Part shown: positions 16,510-24,783 of the stretch, one piece after another
How positions within the stretch are numbered: position 1 is the stretch's first letter
How the letters are laid out: the number at the start of each line of letters is the position of its first letter
Assembly (NCBI RefSeq): GCF_900091845.1
Contig: NZ_FMCI01000394.1
Span: forward strand, 1-64,000
Origin: Streptomyces sp. SolWspMP-5a-2
GTDB lineage: Bacteria > Actinomycetota > Actinomycetes > Streptomycetales > Streptomycetaceae
DNA length: 64,000 nt
Reading direction: 5' to 3'
Notes under the pieces: model-generated
Told to the model about the DNA's origin: nothing
The model's input: only the letters and a program-made list of their open reading frames with translations
Databases searched by the model: none
Translations under genes and position numbers: made by a program

Positions 16510-17670
16510 ATGCGTGTGCTGTACCTGCTGAACATCTCTAACCCTGACCGCCTGTCGGCGGATTCGGGGTGGATCTTCGCCGACTTGCTGGCGCCGGCCT
16601 TGGTGGACGCCGGCGCCGAGGTGGCCGTCGCGGCCCCGGCCGCCGCCGGTGACTCCCGCTGCGGCTTCCGGCAGACGAAGACGCCCGGGACGAAGTACCG
16701 GGCCCGCTTCTCGAACGATGTCGACGAGCTCGTCACGTTGATCCGGTCGGAGCGGCCGGACGTGGTGGTGGCCAACCAGATCGAGGAGGCGCCCGCAATC
16801 CGTACCGCGCTGCTGGAGGCCGGAGTTGACGCACTGCTCGCCGGGTACTGCCACTACCTCCCCTTCTCCTTCAACAGCGGTGGTCAGCTGCTGCTCGACC
16901 CGTCCCTGAACGACGCGGGGCTCGGCCGGCCGGTGCAGCTGGCGTTCGCCGCCGGTCTGGCCGCCTGCGACCGCGTGATGGTGCACTCCTCCACGGCCGC
17001 TTCCTGGGTGTCCGCGGCAGCCACCCGTATGACCGTGGATCTGGGCGACCGGCTCCGCGTGGTTCCGGCCCCACGGGACGAGCGGCTGGTGCGCGATCCT
17101 GCCGCTACCAGCTCCGACCTCAGCTCGGACAGCAAGATCGGCATCTACAACCACCGGCTCTACGCGCACTACGGAACCGACAAGTTTGTCCGTATGGCGC
17201 GCGACCTGACGGAGTCCGGCAAGGTGCGACTGAGGGTGATGGACCTCTTCGGAGACCGCCGGGCCGAGCGCAAAGGGCTGGACGACAGCCCGGAGTGTAT
17301 GCGAGACCAACTGGCCGCTCTCCCGCACGTCCAGGTGGTCTCCGATCGCGGCGACCGCACCCGCTACAAGCACCTGCTGGCCGGCGCCCGCTTCGGCATC
17401 GCCCCGTTCCGGCACGGCTGCCCCTGGTCGATGAGCGTGATCGACTGCCAGGGCATGGGCCTGCCGGTCATCGCACCCAGGCTGGGCTGGCTGGCCGAAC
17501 ACATCGATCCCGAGCTGTGCTTCACCGCGCCCGAAGAGGCAGTAGCCCTGGCCGAACGCCTCGTCATGGATGACGAGTTCCACGCCCTGCACGCCAAGCG
17601 CGCGTACGCCTCCACTCACGACTTCACGCCCGCGCTCATCGCCGCCCGGTACCTGGAGGCGATCTCGTGA
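16510..17670 (+). CDS. GT4-like glycosyltransferase (GT-B fold)
   Basis: The 386-residue protein begins MRVLYLLNIS with GGGAGGCGACATCCC upstream. Its N-terminal half has Rossmann-like strands (DVVVANQIEEAPAI), and the C-terminal half carries GIAPFRHGCPWSMSVIDCQGMGLPVIAP, the E/D-x7-E-like region of GT4 enzymes in modified form, then LGWLAEHI. It should transfer a sugar from an activated nucleotide donor; neither donor nor acceptor is evident. It opens a tight run of four glycosyltransferase-like genes, a kinase and a flavoprotein; its stop overlaps the next start (GTGA). Confidence 0.8.
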   Translation: MRVLYLLNISNPDRLSADSGWIFADLLAPALVDAGAEVAVAAPAAAGDSRCGFRQTKTPGTKYRARFSNDVDELVTLIRSERPDVVVANQIEEAPAIRTALLEAGVDALLAGYCHYLPFSFNSGGQLLLDPSLNDAGLGRPVQLAFAAGLAACDRVMVHSSTAASWVSAAATRMTVDLGDRLRVVPAPRDERLVRDPAATSSDLSSDSKIGIYNHRLYAHYGTDKFVRMARDLTESGKVRLRVMDLFGDRRAERKGLDDSPECMRDQLAALPHVQVVSDRGDRTRYKHLLAGARFGIAPFRHGCPWSMSVIDCQGMGLPVIAPRLGWLAEHIDPELCFTAPEEAVALAERLVMDDEFHALHAKRAYASTHDFTPALIAARYLEAIS

Positions 17671-18371
17671 CCGGCTTCGACGCGGTCTTCCTGTCCTACG
17701 ACGAGCCGATGGCCGACTCCCTGCACTCCCGACTCCAGCGGACACTCGGCGGCACGGTCAAACGTCTGCACGGGGTGCACGGCATGCGCAGGGCCTACCG
17801 GCTGTGCGCTGAGGTCGTCGACCACGAGCACTTCTTCCTCGCCGACGGTGACTTCGCCATCAACACCGACTTCGATCCGTCCGCGGTCGAACCGCTGGAT
17901 GAGGGCATCTCCATGCGTGTCTGGCAGGCGGTCAATCCCGTCAACGGTCTGATCTACGGCTACGGCGGACTGAAACTGATCCGCCGCAGCGCACTGCGCG
18001 ACATGGGCGCGGCCGTGGATGTCCTCGCAGCTTTGCCCGGCCGCATCGAGTTCGCCCGTCAGAACGCTGGGATCACACGGTTCAACCAAAGCCCTCTGCA
18101 CGCCTGGAAGGCGGGTTTCCGTGAGTGCGCCATGCTCGCCCGCGGCAGCGAGTACGGGATGGCCGACGACGATGCCCGTCAGCGGATGAAGGCGTGGACG
18201 GGCAGCCGCACCGGCGATTTCGCCGACTTTGCCGCCGTCGGGGCGAGCGAGGGGATCGAGTTCGCCCGGGAGGCGGCCCGCGACTCGCGGCAGTTCGACC
18301 ACCTCAACGACCCCGCGTGGCTGTGTGAGCGCTTCACCGCTGCGCACGGGGACCAGGTGATCTCGGGATGA
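17667..18371 (+). CDS. Phage-type GT-A-like glycosyltransferase
   Basis: The 234-residue product opens FDAVFLSYDEPMAD and contains KRLHGVHGM, FFLADGDFAI, RVWQAVNPVNGLIYGYGG and PLHAWKAGFRECA in that order. From memory this series of motifs is found in uncharacterised proteins of T4-like, cyanophage and pelagiphage genomes annotated as putative glycosyltransferases; a search is needed to confirm it. The ADGD segment would be the DXD-type metal/nucleotide-sugar site of a GT-A fold. The GTG start overlaps the preceding stop by four bases, and its own TGA overlaps the ATG of the following gene, so the group is translationally coupled. The target (glycan, nucleobase or small molecule) is unknown. 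Confidence 0.7.
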   Translation: MTGFDAVFLSYDEPMADSLHSRLQRTLGGTVKRLHGVHGMRRAYRLCAEVVDHEHFFLADGDFAINTDFDPSAVEPLDEGISMRVWQAVNPVNGLIYGYGGLKLIRRSALRDMGAAVDVLAALPGRIEFARQNAGITRFNQSPLHAWKAGFRECAMLARGSEYGMADDDARQRMKAWTGSRTGDFADFAAVGASEGIEFAREAARDSRQFDHLNDPAWLCERFTAAHGDQVISG

Positions 18372-19618
18372 GTGAGCCACTCGTACTCATCGAGCCGTAC
18401 GCCCATCGCATGGGCGGACACCACCAACGCACCCTGATCGCTCTCGCCCGGGCCCGTCCCGGGAGCGTGGTGATCGCTCCGAACGGGATCGCGGCCGATG
18501 GGGAGACGGCCTTGCTGGAGACGGGAGCCCGCACGCTCGCGGGTCCGCACGGGGCCACGGCGGGTACGCTCCTGGCCTTGGCCAGGCTGGCGACTCGCGT
18601 TTCCGCTGTCGGCCAGTGGGCCTTCCGACCCCGCAGGTGGCCTCGCCGGCTTCGGCGGCTACCGCACCAGATCACGCTCCTCGCCCGCTGTCTCACCGAA
18701 GCGTCCGCCCTGCGCATCTCCCGACAGCAGGCGCCCGGTGCTGACGCGGTCGTGATCCTCACGGCGAGCGAGGCTCTGCACGGGCTGGCGACGCTCTTGG
18801 GCGGCCAGCCGCACCTGCGGTTCGTGCACGAGCAGGTCACCACCGAGGACCTGCTCGTGCGAGTGCTCGGCCGGCTCGCTCACCGAGGTGAGCAACGGAC
18901 GATCGCGGTGTGCCCGACACAGGCCGTGGGCCGTCAGCTCTCTACATCGTTCCCTGACCTGCCTGCGGTCATCAGTCCGTACGCCGTGGATGACGGCCAG
19001 GGCCTCACCGACGTGGAGCGCGACGGCGGCCGAGTGGCCTTTGGCATCCCGGCAGCGGAGGCGGTGGTGTGCCTGGTCGGCGGCTGGTGGCCGTCCAAGG
19101 ACATCGACACGGTCGACAAGGCTCTACCCCGGCTCAAGGAGCCCTTGCATCTGGTGGTTGTCGGCACCCCGCTCGACGAGACGGTTCTGGGGCGCTGGCG
19201 CAGCTTGCCGGGTCTGCGCGTTCACACGGTGCCTGGCCCCGTCAGTGAGGCCGTTCTGCGTCTTGTGTACGCGGCCGCCGACGTAGCCCTCGTCACCCGC
19301 CTCCCCGGCACGGGCAAGGAATCGGGCCTGGTCATGGACGCCGCACGCCTCGGGGTTCCCCTGCTCGTCTCGAACCATGACCCCGCGCTCACCAGCCGTC
19401 TGGACGGACTGCCCTGGGCCCGGATCTTCCCCGCCGGCGAACCTGCCGCCCTCACGGACGCGCTGCACACGATCATCCGCATGCCGCCCGCCCGGCCGGG
19501 CCCCGAGGCACCGGAGCAAGTCGGGATGCGCTCCGCCGCGGAGCAGGCCGACTTCCTCACCCACACCTTCGCCTCCCTGGAAAACGCGGAGCCGCGACCG
19601 AGGAGCGCCGAATGCTGA
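18368..19618 (+). CDS. GT4-like glycosyltransferase
   Basis: The 416-residue protein begins MSEPLVLIEPYAHRMGGHHQR, where the glycine-rich loop resembles the N-terminal donor or acceptor loop of GT4 enzymes. The C-terminal half shows VVCLVGGWWPSKDIDTVDKAL and LHLVVVGTP, then TRLPGTGKESGLVMDAARLGVPLLVS, the conserved E-x7 region (E-SGLVMDA) that contacts the nucleotide sugar. It overlaps genes on both sides by a few bases. It probably adds a second or later sugar in the same pathway as the enzyme at 16510; this order is inferred from gene order only. Confidence 0.82.
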   Translation: MSEPLVLIEPYAHRMGGHHQRTLIALARARPGSVVIAPNGIAADGETALLETGARTLAGPHGATAGTLLALARLATRVSAVGQWAFRPRRWPRRLRRLPHQITLLARCLTEASALRISRQQAPGADAVVILTASEALHGLATLLGGQPHLRFVHEQVTTEDLLVRVLGRLAHRGEQRTIAVCPTQAVGRQLSTSFPDLPAVISPYAVDDGQGLTDVERDGGRVAFGIPAAEAVVCLVGGWWPSKDIDTVDKALPRLKEPLHLVVVGTPLDETVLGRWRSLPGLRVHTVPGPVSEAVLRLVYAAADVALVTRLPGTGKESGLVMDAARLGVPLLVSNHDPALTSRLDGLPWARIFPAGEPAALTDALHTIIRMPPARPGPEAPEQVGMRSAAEQADFLTHTFASLENAEPRPRSAEC

Positions 19619-20481
19619 CCGCACCGCCCGCACTGATCGCCGTCATCGGCCCCATCGAGCCGCCGCTCCTCACCGCCTGGGTCCGGCACTACCAGCAACT
19701 GGGCGTCGAGCGGTTCCTGCTCGCCTTCCACTTCCCCGAGCACGTCTCTCCCGTACTGCGACGTGACCTCCAGGCCACCGTCCGTGGATGCGGCATCGTT
19801 CCCATCGGGACCAGCGTCGGTCCGTGGCACGAGCACACCAACACCCGGCTCAGAGACGCACTACGGCATCGCGCCGGGCCCGGCTGGCACCTGCTCGCCG
19901 ACGCTGACGAATTCCAGCAGTACCCAGCGGATCTCACCGACGTCATGGCTCGAGCCGACGCCGCCGGACACCGCGCCGTCGGCGGTCTCATGCTCGACCG
20001 AGTCGCGGCCAGCGGACGCCTTACTGGCTGGCGCCCCGAAGGCGGCGTCGATCGCGCGTATCCCCTCGGCGGCCATCTCACCCACCGCCTCCTGCGGGGA
20101 GACCCCCGCAAGGTCGTTCTCGCCCGCCACGACGTCGCCGTGGCATCAGGCAACCACCGAGCTCCGGATCATCGGCCCGATCCCGAGCACCTCTGCGCTG
20201 TCCACCACTTCAAATGGCGCGCCGGTGTCCTGGATGATCTGCGCCGTCGGGTCCAGCACTTCTCGTCCGGCGTCTGGCAGGAACACACTCCGGCTGTCCG
20301 CGATGAGGCCGGCCATCTCCTGGCCCACGTCGGACGCCACGGCGGTGCCATCAACGTGCGTGACCCCCGGTTCGCTTTCCGGCAGGTGACCTTGAACAGG
20401 ATGCCGACGAGCTGGACCACGGAGGCCCACGGCATCTTCACCTCCTGGCGACCGCCACACGCGACCCCCCACCGCGGTTAG
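19612..20481 (+). CDS. GT2/GT92-like glycosyltransferase
   Basis: The 289-residue product has an N-terminal WVRHYQQLGVERFLLAFHF segment and then HLLADADEFQQYP, the Asp-x-Asp-Glu signature used by GT2/GT92-like enzymes to hold a metal-nucleotide-sugar complex. Later Arg/His-rich segments (for example HHFKWRAGVLDDLRRR) fit the same superfamily. It overlaps the upstream gene by seven bases. Together with the three genes before it, this forms an unbroken run of glycosyl-transfer functions on the mobile element. No membrane segment is visible, so it probably acts in the cytoplasm. Confidence 0.78.
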   Translation: MLTAPPALIAVIGPIEPPLLTAWVRHYQQLGVERFLLAFHFPEHVSPVLRRDLQATVRGCGIVPIGTSVGPWHEHTNTRLRDALRHRAGPGWHLLADADEFQQYPADLTDVMARADAAGHRAVGGLMLDRVAASGRLTGWRPEGGVDRAYPLGGHLTHRLLRGDPRKVVLARHDVAVASGNHRAPDHRPDPEHLCAVHHFKWRAGVLDDLRRRVQHFSSGVWQEHTPAVRDEAGHLLAHVGRHGGAINVRDPRFAFRQVTLNRMPTSWTTEAHGIFTSWRPPHATPHRG

Positions 20482-20525
20482 GAACAATGCCCGCTGACAC
20501 ACACTCGCCACAGAAGGGAAGCCTT

Positions 20526-21059
20526 GTGCCCCTCGCCGTTCTCCTGACCGGGCTGACCGGCTCCGGGAAGACCACCGTCGCCCAAGCTCTCGCGGCGCAC
20601 GGCTTCACCCGGCTCTCCGTCGACGAGGAAGTCCACCGCCTGCATGGCCGCTACGGCGTGGACTACCCCGAGCACACCTACTTCGAGCGCGAACGCCCCG
20701 TCGTCGAGGCGATCCGGGCCCGCTTCACCAGGGAACTGCAGGCCGGTAACGACATCGTCCTCGATCACGGGCTCTGGCGCCGCGACGAGCGCGATGCCTG
20801 GCGAGACTCCGCCCGCCGAGCCGGAGGCCATCCGCGGGTCGTCTACCTCCCCGCCGACCGCGACGTGCTGCTCCAGCGCCTGGCCGAACGCAACCACCGT
20901 GAGGACGCCAACGCCCTCACGGTCACCCCTGAAGCCCTCGACGACTTCTTTGCCCGATTCGATCCGCCCGCTGAAGACGAAGACGTCGTCGTCTACGACG
21001 GGGATCCGGAGCGACTGGCGACGACACTGATGTCCGACCGGCCTAGTCGAGGCAACTGA
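20526..21059 (+). CDS. P-loop kinase of the zeta-toxin/chloramphenicol-phosphotransferase type
   Basis: The GTG at 20526 has AAGGGAAG upstream and places the Walker A motif GLTGSGKTT near the N-terminus, as is typical; an ATG at 20487 is possible but weakly preceded. After the P-loop come LSVDEEVH, DIVLDHGLWRRDERDAWR and VVYLPADRDVLLQRLAERN, the pattern of small-molecule kinases that carry a lid arginine. At 177 residues it is the normal size. It may phosphorylate a sugar, nucleotide or antibiotic-like intermediate for the adjacent glycosyltransferases; a toxin role is less likely because no antitoxin gene accompanies it. Confidence 0.8.
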   Translation: MPLAVLLTGLTGSGKTTVAQALAAHGFTRLSVDEEVHRLHGRYGVDYPEHTYFERERPVVEAIRARFTRELQAGNDIVLDHGLWRRDERDAWRDSARRAGGHPRVVYLPADRDVLLQRLAERNHREDANALTVTPEALDDFFARFDPPAEDEDVVVYDGDPERLATTLMSDRPSRGN

Positions 21060-21162
21060 CTTCCGCCGGAATTCGACCTGCGTCGCCTTGTCTCCCCTGA
21101 CAGCGTGACCGTTGACGCGAGCCGTGTAGGCGTACGCGCCCCCGTGTCCGCACTGGACATAG

Positions 21163-21279
21163 AAGGACATCCGCCGCCCGGCCATCCAGGAGTTGGTGGC
21201 CGACATGGCCGCGCTCGACCCCCGCCGTACGCTGCCTGAACTGCACCGCTTCAGTCGCCAACTGGGAGTCCCCGCGTGA
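21163..21279 (+). pseudogene. Probable fragment of a gene upstream of the flavoprotein
   Basis: An open frame following a TAG at 21160 encodes about 38 residues (ending PELHRFSRQLGVPA) with good Streptomyces codon usage. It stops at a TGA overlapping the GTG start of the flavoprotein gene. Such overlap normally means two coupled genes, yet nothing upstream in this frame looks coding. The simplest reading is that only the C-terminal end of a former partner gene remains. Possible internal starts are TTG 21193, GTG 21196 and ATG 21205, so a tiny functional peptide cannot be excluded. Confidence 0.4.
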
Positions 21280-21845
21280 GTGATCAGCCAGACCAGCAGA
21301 CCGAGCCGAGCCAGAAGAAGCCCTTCCTGTACGTGGTCGTGTGCGCGTCCGGGATCGCCGGCGACGTGGGCAAGCTGATCACCGCGGCCCAGGAGGCGAA
21401 CTGGGACGTCGGCGTCGTCGCCACCCCGCAGGGCCTCGGCTTCATAGACGCCGAGGCGGTCGAGGCACAGACCGGCTACCCGATCCGCTCAGCATGGCGG
21501 ATGCCCGGTGACCCGCGCCCGCTGCCTCCTTCCGATGCCATCGCGGTGGCGCCGGCCACCTTCAACACGATCAACAAGTGGGCGGCAGGGATCTCGGACA
21601 CCTTGGCGCTGGGCATTCTGTGCGAGGCGCACGGCAGGGGCATCCCCATCGCGGTCATGCCTCACCTGAACCGAGCCCAGGCCGCCCATCCCGCGTACGC
21701 GCGCAGCCTCGACGTGCTGCGCGAGATGGGCGTCCTGATCGGCTCGTACGAGCCCCACCAGCCGAAGGCCGGCGGAGGGGCCGACCGCTACCGCTGGGAG
21801 GAAGCGCTGGAACTGCTCACTCCCGGGCTGTCCCCGCGGGCCTGA
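21276..21845 (+). CDS. Flavoprotein of the PPC-decarboxylase superfamily
   Basis: The 189-residue product has VVVCASGIAGDVGKLITAA, the FMN-binding loop of the flavoprotein fold used by Dfp/CoaB decarboxylase, LanD and related enzymes. It also has DAIAVAPATFNTINKWAAGISDTLAL, which matches the PAT-x-NT-x-NK-x-A-G FMN-site signature closely. The GTG start overlaps the stop of a truncated frame. Family members decarboxylate or oxidise cysteine-like substrates; the substrate here is unknown. It closes the glycosyltransferase-kinase run with a 216-base gap, so it may provide a redox or decarboxylation step in that pathway or be a separate gene. Confidence 0.85.
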   Translation: MSDQPDQQTEPSQKKPFLYVVVCASGIAGDVGKLITAAQEANWDVGVVATPQGLGFIDAEAVEAQTGYPIRSAWRMPGDPRPLPPSDAIAVAPATFNTINKWAAGISDTLALGILCEAHGRGIPIAVMPHLNRAQAAHPAYARSLDVLREMGVLIGSYEPHQPKAGGGADRYRWEEALELLTPGLSPRA

Positions 21846-21872
21846 TCAGCGCCGCCGTGTCCGTGACGCCTT

Positions 21873-22253
21873 TCAGAAGGTGTACGGGGTGAACGGGAGA
21901 GCCGGTTCGATCACGAGGCGGAGGATGCGGTCGAGTTCGGCCCTATCATCGCTGGTCATCAGCTCGACCGCATTGCCGAGGTTCTTCTCGGTGAGCCGTT
22001 CCATGAACGGGGCGAGGAAGGTCTGGAGGGTGTCGGGGCTGTCCTCCTTCGTGCGCAGGTACTCCATGTAGCGCTGGTGCTGCGCGCCGAACTCCTCGAA
22101 TTCGTCCTTGGTGGCGGAGAGAGCTGTTGCCTGCTCTGCCTCGGTGAACGGGCGTCCGGAGCGGTCGCTCCACGTCTTGGTGTCGGACCGGAGCTTGAAG
22201 TCAGCGCGGCACAGGAGGGTGACGATGTGCGGTCGGATTTCGGGCGAGGGCAT
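21873..22253 (-). CDS. Hypothetical helical protein
   Basis: The 126-residue product begins MPSPEIRPHIVTLLCRADF, with GGAAAGGAACCCC upstream of the ATG. It is mostly charged helices (TKDEFEEFGAQHQRYMEYLRTK and PDTLQTFLAPFMERLTEKN) and ends in a short Pro/Phe tail. No membrane segment, catalytic motif or HTH is visible. It is the first of a long leftward set of genes (relaxase, MobC, DUF2637, DUF3631) but lies downstream of them, so it could be the last gene of the mobilisation operon. Confidence 0.68.
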   Translation of the reverse strand: MPSPEIRPHIVTLLCRADFKLRSDTKTWSDRSGRPFTEAEQATALSATKDEFEEFGAQHQRYMEYLRTKEDSPDTLQTFLAPFMERLTEKNLGNAVELMTSDDRAELDRILRLVIEPALPFTPYTF

Positions 22254-22354
22254 GCAGGGGTTCCTTTCGGAGTTCGGGGGGTGAGGCCCAAATACTCCGG
22301 ACAATCGCCGGTTTGGGTAATCGGCGATCGTCGGCTATGTTGCGCGCTCCTTGG

Positions 22355-24064
22355 TCAGCGTCGGCGCGATGGCGTCCGCGGTTGTAGGGGTGCGGCGGGC
22401 GTCGAGCGGTTTGGGCTGGTCGAGCCGGCGTAGCCGTGTGCGGCACTGCGAGCCCTTGCCGCCTGGGCCCGGGGGCTGGGGGCGTGACGCTCGCCCAGAC
22501 GCCGGACGCGCCAGGTCAGTGCACGTGCGGGGCTGCGGGCGTCATACAAGGTGCGCTGGTCGAGCGCTTGGTCGAGAAGCGCGTCTGCGTTGTGCCCGGC
22601 GGCCTCTGCTTCGGCGAGCACGGCTGTGAGCGCGTCCCAGGCGGGGTCGCCCAGGATGCGCTCGGCGCGATCGGGGACCGCCTGCTGGAGGTGGCGGGCG
22701 AAGCGCTGCTTCATCTGGAGGCTGGGAGCCCGTTGCGCGAGGCCCGCCACGACCGGCTCGGCTGCCTGCGCGTACGCGATCTGCAGGTGGACAAGGGCTT
22801 GCTCGGCTGCTGCTTCCTGTTGTGCGTGCTGGTGCGTGCGGTGCCAGTGCATCGCGAACGCCACCGCCGTGAGCACGGCGTCCAGGAGCATCGTGAACCC
22901 GATTCCGTCACCGTCCGCGGGCTTCTCGCGCCAGATCGCTTGAACGCTGCGGCGCAGGACGCGGGAGCTGTCCAGGTCGGCCGCGATGCGGGAGCGGGTG
23001 GCGCGCTCGAAGGCGGATGCGACCTGTTCCAGCTCAGCCCTGACTGCGGCCGGTGCGGTGAACGACAGGATGTCCAGTGTCGCGCCGAGCGCGACCAGCT
23101 GGCCCTGGGCGGTGGGGTCGTCGCTGTGGATGAGGTGGTGGGGGACGCGTTCGGCGGCGGCTGTCGCCTGGCGCCACGGATCGGCCGGCGGGGCCGTCAC
23201 GGGATCGGGGCTGGTGGTGGCGAGGCTTTTGCGGATCTTGGGCAAGGATAGGTCGGGGGCGAGCGCGGACCCCGAGTAGAAGACCGGCTCGCCCTTGTCG
23301 TTCGTGTCGGCGGGCAGGGCGAAGTTGCAGCCGAGTGCGTCGCCGGAGGGGCCGAGCTTGAGGCGTACGGTCACGCCCGTCGCCTCCAGCAGGGCGAAGA
23401 ACTCGGCCTCGTCAGCTGCGGCGGCAACCGCGCGGCGCACTCGCAGACGGAGGACATCACGAGTAGCGGCGTCCTGTCCCAGGCGCTTGGCCTTGAAGTG
23501 CTCCTTGCTGGTGGGGCGCTTGGCGCCGGTGCCGTCGCCCTGCTTCAACCGCCTGAGCCCGTAGTCGACTTCTATCTTGCGGGCCGCGCGTTGGACGGCA
23601 CGCTGGTCGTAGCCGCGTTCGGGGCGTCGGCCGTCCTGTCGTACGAGAGTGGCGGCGATGTGGATGTGGTCGTCGGCGTGGCGGACGGCGACCCAGCGGC
23701 AGGCTTCTTCGTCTCCGTCGGGGGCGATGCCGGCGGCGGCCACGATCCGGCGGGCGATGTCAGCCCATTGGGCGTCGGTGAGGATCGGGTCCTCGGGTGC
23801 GGCGCGCACGGGGCAATGCCACACGGTGTCCCTGGGCGCCTTGTCGCCCAGCATCTTCACGGGCTGGTCGAGTTGCGCGACGAGCTGGGCCATCACTTCC
23901 TTGGGGGCGCGATGGGGGCTGCGGCCGGGGTCGGGGGCGAAGCTGTTCCAGGAGGCCACGAGGTGCGGGTCGATGTGCTCGTTCGCCCGGCCTTTGCCGA
24001 AGAGGTAGCCGATCGTGCGGCGCGTGGCTGCTGGGCCCGAGCTGAGGATGATCTTGGGTATCAC
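22355..24064 (-). CDS. MobA/VirD2-type relaxase
   Basis: The GTG start at 24064 yields IPKIILSSGPAATRRTIGYLFGKGRANEH at the N-terminus, and VRHADDHIHIAATLVRQDG near residue 150 is the metal-binding H-x-D-x-x-H-x-H motif of relaxases. Tyr in the N-terminal GYLF segment is a candidate nicking residue. The remaining 370 residues are helical and variable. The enzyme would nick at oriT and lead single-stranded DNA into a recipient. This differs from the double-strand TraB route of classical Streptomyces elements. It sits four bases after the MobC stop, and the element has no pump of its own. Confidence 0.85.
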   Translation of the reverse strand: MIPKIILSSGPAATRRTIGYLFGKGRANEHIDPHLVASWNSFAPDPGRSPHRAPKEVMAQLVAQLDQPVKMLGDKAPRDTVWHCPVRAAPEDPILTDAQWADIARRIVAAAGIAPDGDEEACRWVAVRHADDHIHIAATLVRQDGRRPERGYDQRAVQRAARKIEVDYGLRRLKQGDGTGAKRPTSKEHFKAKRLGQDAATRDVLRLRVRRAVAAAADEAEFFALLEATGVTVRLKLGPSGDALGCNFALPADTNDKGEPVFYSGSALAPDLSLPKIRKSLATTSPDPVTAPPADPWRQATAAAERVPHHLIHSDDPTAQGQLVALGATLDILSFTAPAAVRAELEQVASAFERATRSRIAADLDSSRVLRRSVQAIWREKPADGDGIGFTMLLDAVLTAVAFAMHWHRTHQHAQQEAAAEQALVHLQIAYAQAAEPVVAGLAQRAPSLQMKQRFARHLQQAVPDRAERILGDPAWDALTAVLAEAEAAGHNADALLDQALDQRTLYDARSPARALTWRVRRLGERHAPSPRAQAARARSAAHGYAGSTSPNRSTPAAPLQPRTPSRRR

Positions 24065-24068
24065 CTGA

Positions 24069-24671
24069 TCACCGCCCCTCAGCGACCTGAGCGATGACGG
24101 TGTCCAGCTCGGCGACCGACGCATCGACGCGGTCCAGGAGTTGCTGGACGGTGGCCGGGTGAGGCCAGGCGCCGTCCTTGTGGAGGTGCCAGGTGAGCTG
24201 GTTGAGGTTGTTGCCGATCTGGCCGAGCTTGCCGTTGGCAGCCATGAGTGCCTTGATCATGGCGCGGTAGTCGGCGACGGCTGCGGTGGGATCAGCGGAG
24301 CGGGCAGCGGCGAGCGAGCACTCGGCCACATAGCCACCAGGCGCCATGCCGCTCAGGGCAGCAGCCTGCTTCACGAGGGCGAACTCGTCGTCGTTGTAAC
24401 GCGGATGGAAGCGGTGCTTGCGGAACTGCTTGTCGCGCAGACGGCGGCGCTGGACGGGCTTCTGCGGAGTGCTCGGCGAGGACTTGCTGGCCCCCATCTC
24501 GGCTGGCACCCCCGGGCCGGCCGACTCCGGTGTCGCCTCGGCGCCGGACGCCTCCGCCCCCTGTGGGGCGGAGGTCGGGTAAGGACTCCTTACCCGACAA
24601 CTTGCTGCGCTGTTGAGGCCGTCGGTCATCTCCTGCTGGTGGAGCGGTATTTCGTTGTGCGGGTCGTGCAT
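24069..24671 (-). CDS. MobC-like relaxosome accessory protein
   Basis: The ATG at 24671 is preceded by ACGGAGATCC. The first 90 residues of the 200-residue protein are low-complexity, rich in Pro, Ser, Gly and Ala. The conserved part begins near RRRLRDKQFRKHRFHPRYNDDEFALVKQAAALSGMAPGGYVAE, a ribbon-helix-helix-like DNA-binding region. It ends with NGKLGQIGNNLNQLTWHLHKDG, the classical MobC/NikA motif. It helps the relaxase bind and bend oriT, so oriT is probably close by. Position directly upstream of the relaxase supports the call. Confidence 0.85.
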   Translation of the reverse strand: MHDPHNEIPLHQQEMTDGLNSAASCRVRSPYPTSAPQGAEASGAEATPESAGPGVPAEMGASKSSPSTPQKPVQRRRLRDKQFRKHRFHPRYNDDEFALVKQAAALSGMAPGGYVAECSLAAARSADPTAAVADYRAMIKALMAANGKLGQIGNNLNQLTWHLHKDGAWPHPATVQQLLDRVDASVAELDTVIAQVAEGR

Positions 24672-24783
24672 GGGCTGGATCTCCGTGGGGTGCTGGGGGA
24701 TGGGGGGCGCTGTAGTCGGGCCCCGTGCCTCCTCGCGCTCGTCGACACGGGGAGGCACAAGGGCGGCCAGCGCGAACGCTGGG

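Noticed and set aside
20487..21059. Zeta-type toxin of a toxin-antitoxin pair
   Set aside because: The P-loop kinase lacks an adjacent antitoxin and sits in a biosynthetic-type operon.
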